Source: Firmicutes bacterium UBA4049
GTDB taxonomy: Bacteria > Bacillota > Desulfotomaculia > Desulfotomaculales > Nap2-2B
Reading direction: 5' to 3'
Assembly (NCBI GenBank): GCA_002382755.1
Contig: DFZT01000066.1
Span: forward strand, 2,420-10,696
Length of the DNA: 8,277 nucleotides
Part shown: positions 6,692 to 8,277 of the stretch, piece after piece
Layout of the letters: each line of letters begins with the position of its first letter
Position numbering within the stretch: position 1 is the first letter of the stretch
Program-made: the position numbers and the translations under genes
The notes under the pieces: generated by a model
Told to the model about the DNA's origin: nothing
What the model saw: only the letters and a program-made list of their open reading frames with translations
Databases searched by the model: none

Positions 6692-6699
6692 CCCCCTTT
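6692..6699 (-). promoter_or_regulatory. Ribosome binding site that disagrees with the available start codon
   Basis: Minus-strand AAAGGGGG is the only good Shine-Dalgarno sequence before the upstream receiver gene. Eight bases after it comes GTA (6683-6681) in the receiver frame, not ATG, GTG or TTG. The nearest recognised start in frame, TTG at 6662, is 29 bases beyond the site, too far for normal initiation. Confidence 0.6.
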
Positions 6700-6717
6700 C
6701 TAAAAAAGTCATTAGGA

Positions 6718-6730
6718 AAATACTGTATTT
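6718..6730. repeat. Short perfect dyad at the predicted transcription start
   Basis: AAATAC and GTATTT form a 13-bp dyad around a single central base at 6724. It coincides with the expected start point of the SigH-like promoter, so it could be an operator or an early hairpin. An AT-rich palindrome of this size may also arise by chance. Confidence 0.4.
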
Positions 6731-6757
6731 ATTCGACAGGAAACTGAAGATTCCTCT
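6729..6757 (-). promoter_or_regulatory. SigH-type (sporulation sigma) promoter for the receiver pair
   Basis: On the minus strand AGAGGAATC (6757-6749), an 11-base spacer and GTCGAATAA (6737-6729) fit the SigH consensus RnAGGAWWW-N11-12-RnnGAATWW at all but the last base of the -35 element. The arrangement resembles B. subtilis SigH promoters such as spoVG, and B. subtilis spo0F is itself SigH-dependent. Transcription would start near 6722-6725, about 40 bases before the upstream receiver gene. Confidence 0.5.
6732..6738 (-). promoter_or_regulatory. Candidate Spo0A box overlapping the -10 element
   Basis: TGTCGAA on the minus strand is an exact copy of the Spo0A box core (TGNCGAA). With two flanking bases, seven of nine match TTTGTCRAA. 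It overlaps the GAAT of the SigH-like -10, so bound Spo0A could block or modulate the promoter. The overlap also means some matching bases are shared with the promoter consensus, which lowers the independence of this call. Confidence 0.4.
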
Positions 6758-6802
6758 AACTAAATCCATAAAATACAATTATTATCTCTGACTTGTCTTT
6801 AT

Positions 6803-7507
6803 TTATTTTACAGCAGAGTTTGTCAGCGCTTGAAAGAGTTTTAAAAATAGCGGCTCTTTCTCCCACATCTCCTCCGGGTGCCACTGCACACCAAGAATAA
6901 ACAAGCCCGAAGGGCCTTCAACGGCCTCGACGACCCCATCGGAAGATTTTGCGCAGATCTTAAATCCGGGAGCGGCGTCACGAACCGCCTGGTGGTGGTA
7001 ACTGTTTACCCTGATTTCCGAACACTGCAGGGCAGCTTCCAGCAAAGAACCTTTTTCGATGTTTATTCTGTGAGCGGCTGCCCAGCCGGGCGCCTGCTGG
7101 TAGTGTTTCAAACAGCCGGCAAGCTGAGTGTTTATATCCTGATAAATAGTTCCCCCGGCGGCTATATTTAATACCTGGGCGCCCCGGCAAATTCCCAGAA
7201 CCGGAACATTGTCCTTGATGGCCATCCCGGCCAGTTTTATCTCAAAAGCGTCCCGCAGAGGGGTTATTTCCCCGCACTGGGGAAGTGTTTCCTCCCCAAA
7301 ATAAAACGGGTCCACGTCCTTTCCCCCGGAAAGAAGCAGCCCGTCGATAATTTCAAGAAGCTTGGCGATCTCTTCTTCTTTTTCATAATTGGCCAGCAGG
7401 ACAGGAACCCCGCCGGCAGCCCTGACAGCCTCGACATACGGCGAACCAAGAAAATGCCTCTCGCTTTCATTATCCCAACTGCAGGTTATCCCGATAACCG
7501 GCGGCAT
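6803..7507 (-). CDS. Class I glutamine amidotransferase-like hydrolase (PuuD / peptidase C26 family)
   Basis: This encodes a 234-residue stand-alone class I glutamine amidotransferase fold of the gamma-glutamyl-GABA hydrolase type. Such enzymes hydrolyse gamma-glutamyl amide bonds in the cytosol; the substrate here is not known. The nucleophile is C107 in GICRGAQ (105-111), and the triad is completed by H210 and E212 in QWHPE. Other family marks are PVIGITCSW at the N-terminus, SPYVEAVRAAGG (22-33), LLSGGKDVDP (58-67) and NSYHHQAV (168-175). The ATG at 7507 is chosen because it opens directly on the conserved PVIGIT strand; GGGAGG lies 11 bases upstream, slightly far. Longer starts up to 7606 would overlap ilvN without conserved sequence. 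It begins 22 bp after ilvN and is probably co-transcribed with it, although the pathway link is not obvious. Confidence 0.9.
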   Translation of the reverse strand: MPPVIGITCSWDNESERHFLGSPYVEAVRAAGGVPVLLANYEKEEEIAKLLEIIDGLLLSGGKDVDPFYFGEETLPQCGEITPLRDAFEIKLAGMAIKDNVPVLGICRGAQVLNIAAGGTIYQDINTQLAGCLKHYQQAPGWAAAHRINIEKGSLLEAALQCSEIRVNSYHHQAVRDAAPGFKICAKSSDGVVEAVEGPSGLFILGVQWHPEEMWEKEPLFLKLFQALTNSAVK

Positions 7508-7529
7508 TGGCGCGGCGCCCTCCCAAGTT

Positions 7530-8042
7530 TTACTGATCGTTTTCTTCCAGAAAGTGCTTTGCAGCGCCGGGACCTCTGCCAATGGAGACTTTACCGGTCC
7601 GGACAATTTCCACTATCCCGTGATCCTCAAGAACCGCGCAGGCAGCGTTAATTTTTTCTTCCCCGCCGCTTAATTCGATCACAACCGTTTCACGGTTTAT
7701 ATCCACAATGTTGGCCCGGAAAATTTCTACAATGTCCACTATTTCCGAGCGGCGGGCAGAATCAGCCTTGACCTTGATGAGAACCAATTCCCTGTCAATA
7801 GAGCCTGATTTAAAAAGCTCCTGGACTTTGATTATATCAACCAGCTTGGAAAGCTGTTTCATCACCTGATCGAGTTCCTGGTCATCACCGTTGACAACGA
7901 TTGTAATACGTGAAATATCGCTGTCCTCCGTATAACCCGCGGCGATGCTCTCTATGTTGAAAACGCGCCTGCTCAGCAGTCCGGATATTCTGGCCAGCAC
8001 ACCCGGCTTATTAAGAGCCAATACCGCCAGGGTATGTTTCAT
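7530..8042 (-). CDS. ilvN: Acetolactate synthase small (regulatory) subunit IlvN
   Basis: This is the 170-residue regulatory subunit of acetolactate synthase, the first common enzyme of valine, leucine and isoleucine synthesis. It stimulates the catalytic subunit and mediates valine feedback inhibition. Residues 3-77 are an ACT domain with NKPGVLARISGLLSRR and FNIESIAAG, the usual effector-binding stretch. Residues about 83-157 are the ALS small-subunit C-terminal domain (RELVLIKV, IVDI, IELSG). Length is normal for the family (160-175). The ATG at 8042 has GGGAGG seven bases upstream; a TTG immediately before it would add one residue only. The catalytic gene ilvB is not in view. Instead, a four-helix-bundle gene ends 69 bp upstream, so ilvB, if adjacent originally, is now further right or elsewhere. 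Confidence 0.96.
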   Translation of the reverse strand: MKHTLAVLALNKPGVLARISGLLSRRVFNIESIAAGYTEDSDISRITIVVNGDDQELDQVMKQLSKLVDIIKVQELFKSGSIDRELVLIKVKADSARRSEIVDIVEIFRANIVDINRETVVIELSGGEEKINAACAVLEDHGIVEIVRTGKVSIGRGPGAAKHFLEENDQ

Positions 8043-8090
8043 CAAAATTCCTCCCTATAAGCTTTAAACTAGGTTACTACTCAGGTTGTT

Positions 8091-8111
8091 TAGGCTGTAG
8101 GCTGTAGGCTG
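8091..8111. repeat. Three tandem TAGGCTG heptamers
   Basis: TAGGCTG occurs three times back to back with no mismatch. On the minus strand the repeat reads CAGCCTA three times and begins at the base right after the stop codon of the four-helix-bundle gene. Its phase relative to that stop suggests the repeat arrived with, or expanded at, the end of that gene. Confidence 0.9.
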
Positions 8112-8277
8112 TTAGTCACGCATTGACCGAATCAAGGCGCTCAGAACCTTCTCGGTCTCCGCCATTTTCGAGTCGCATTCGGGAACATCCAACTCATTTG
8201 TATAACCCAAGCGGCTGGCCAAGCCGAACTGGTAATGCAGTTCCCTTGCGGAACCGAAGGCTATTTCAAGAAAGCGA
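8112..8277 (-). CDS. Four-helix-bundle protein (23S rRNA intervening-sequence protein family), C-terminal fragment
   Basis: The minus-strand frame is open from the window edge to a TAA at 8114-8112, giving 54 residues of a protein usually about 115-130 long. The fragment reads RFLEIAFGSARELHYQF, then ASRLGYTNE and the terminal VLSALIRSMRD. This is the diagnostic C-terminal pattern of the four-helix-bundle (TIGR02436/S23) family, helices 3 and 4. Members were first seen inside 23S rRNA intervening sequences, resemble the Avd accessory protein of diversity-generating retroelements, and are mostly of unknown function. The ORF is too short inside the window to show a start. It ends 69 bp upstream of ilvN and directly abuts the heptamer repeat, which hints at a mobile or lineage-specific insertion near ilvN. 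Confidence 0.82.
   Translation of the reverse strand, partial: RFLEIAFGSARELHYQFGLASRLGYTNELDVPECDSKMAETEKVLSALIRSMRD

Noticed and set aside
7508..7606. Longer start for the PuuD-like hydrolase
   Set aside because: The extension overlaps the ilvN 3' end, and the family begins at the PVIGIT strand just after the ATG at 7507.
8043..8090. Promoter for ilvN
   Set aside because: No convincing -35/-10 pair was found in the short gap; only the strong GGGAGG ribosome binding site is clear.

Overview
The window looks like a stretch of chromosome from a spore-forming Clostridia-type Firmicute, perhaps Peptococcaceae-like. This is inferred from gene content: Spo0F-like receivers behind a SigH-like promoter with a Spo0A-box core, strong AGGAGG-type ribosome binding sites, frequent GTG/TTG starts, and a ThiD2-ThiE fusion next to a short-form ThiC. 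Nothing in the window fixes the species. Almost everything is on the minus strand, so the genes are read from high to low coordinates. No rRNA, tRNA, CRISPR array, transposase or phage gene was seen.

Layout, left to right. (1) 1-591, plus strand: the C-terminal two thirds of a TIGR01777-type SDR epimerase, cut by the window edge. Its stop codon directly abuts the stop codon of the convergent rimI gene. (2) 592-5671, minus strand: a compact block transcribed as thiD2-thiE fusion, thiC, thiL, tsaE, tsaB, rimI. The first three genes make and phosphorylate the thiamine pyrimidine, join it to the thiazole and convert thiamine phosphate to TPP. TsaE and TsaB belong to the t6A tRNA-modification machinery, and RimI acetylates protein N-termini. 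The genes overlap or lie a few tens of bases apart, so they probably form one operon. Thiazole-branch genes and tsaD are not in the window. (3) 5672-5860: a leader ahead of the thi genes with a clear intrinsic terminator and a mutually exclusive antiterminator pairing. It lacks the conserved TPP-riboswitch motifs, so it is the best candidate for an undescribed regulatory RNA here. (4) 5861-6662: two tandem, receiver-only, Spo0F-like response regulators about two thirds identical to each other, behind a SigH-like promoter overlapped by a Spo0A box. The upstream copy appears to have GTA where a GTG start would be expected. (5) 6803-7507: a class I glutamine amidotransferase-like hydrolase of the PuuD/peptidase C26 family. 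(6) 7530-8042: ilvN, the regulatory subunit of acetolactate synthase. (7) 8091-8277: three tandem TAGGCTG heptamers and the 3' end of a four-helix-bundle (23S rRNA intervening-sequence type) protein gene running off the right edge.

The thi/tsa block and ilvN are conserved housekeeping functions. The accessory-looking parts are the AT-richer receiver pair with its sporulation-type promoter, the structured thi leader, and the four-helix-bundle gene with its heptamer repeat at the right edge.
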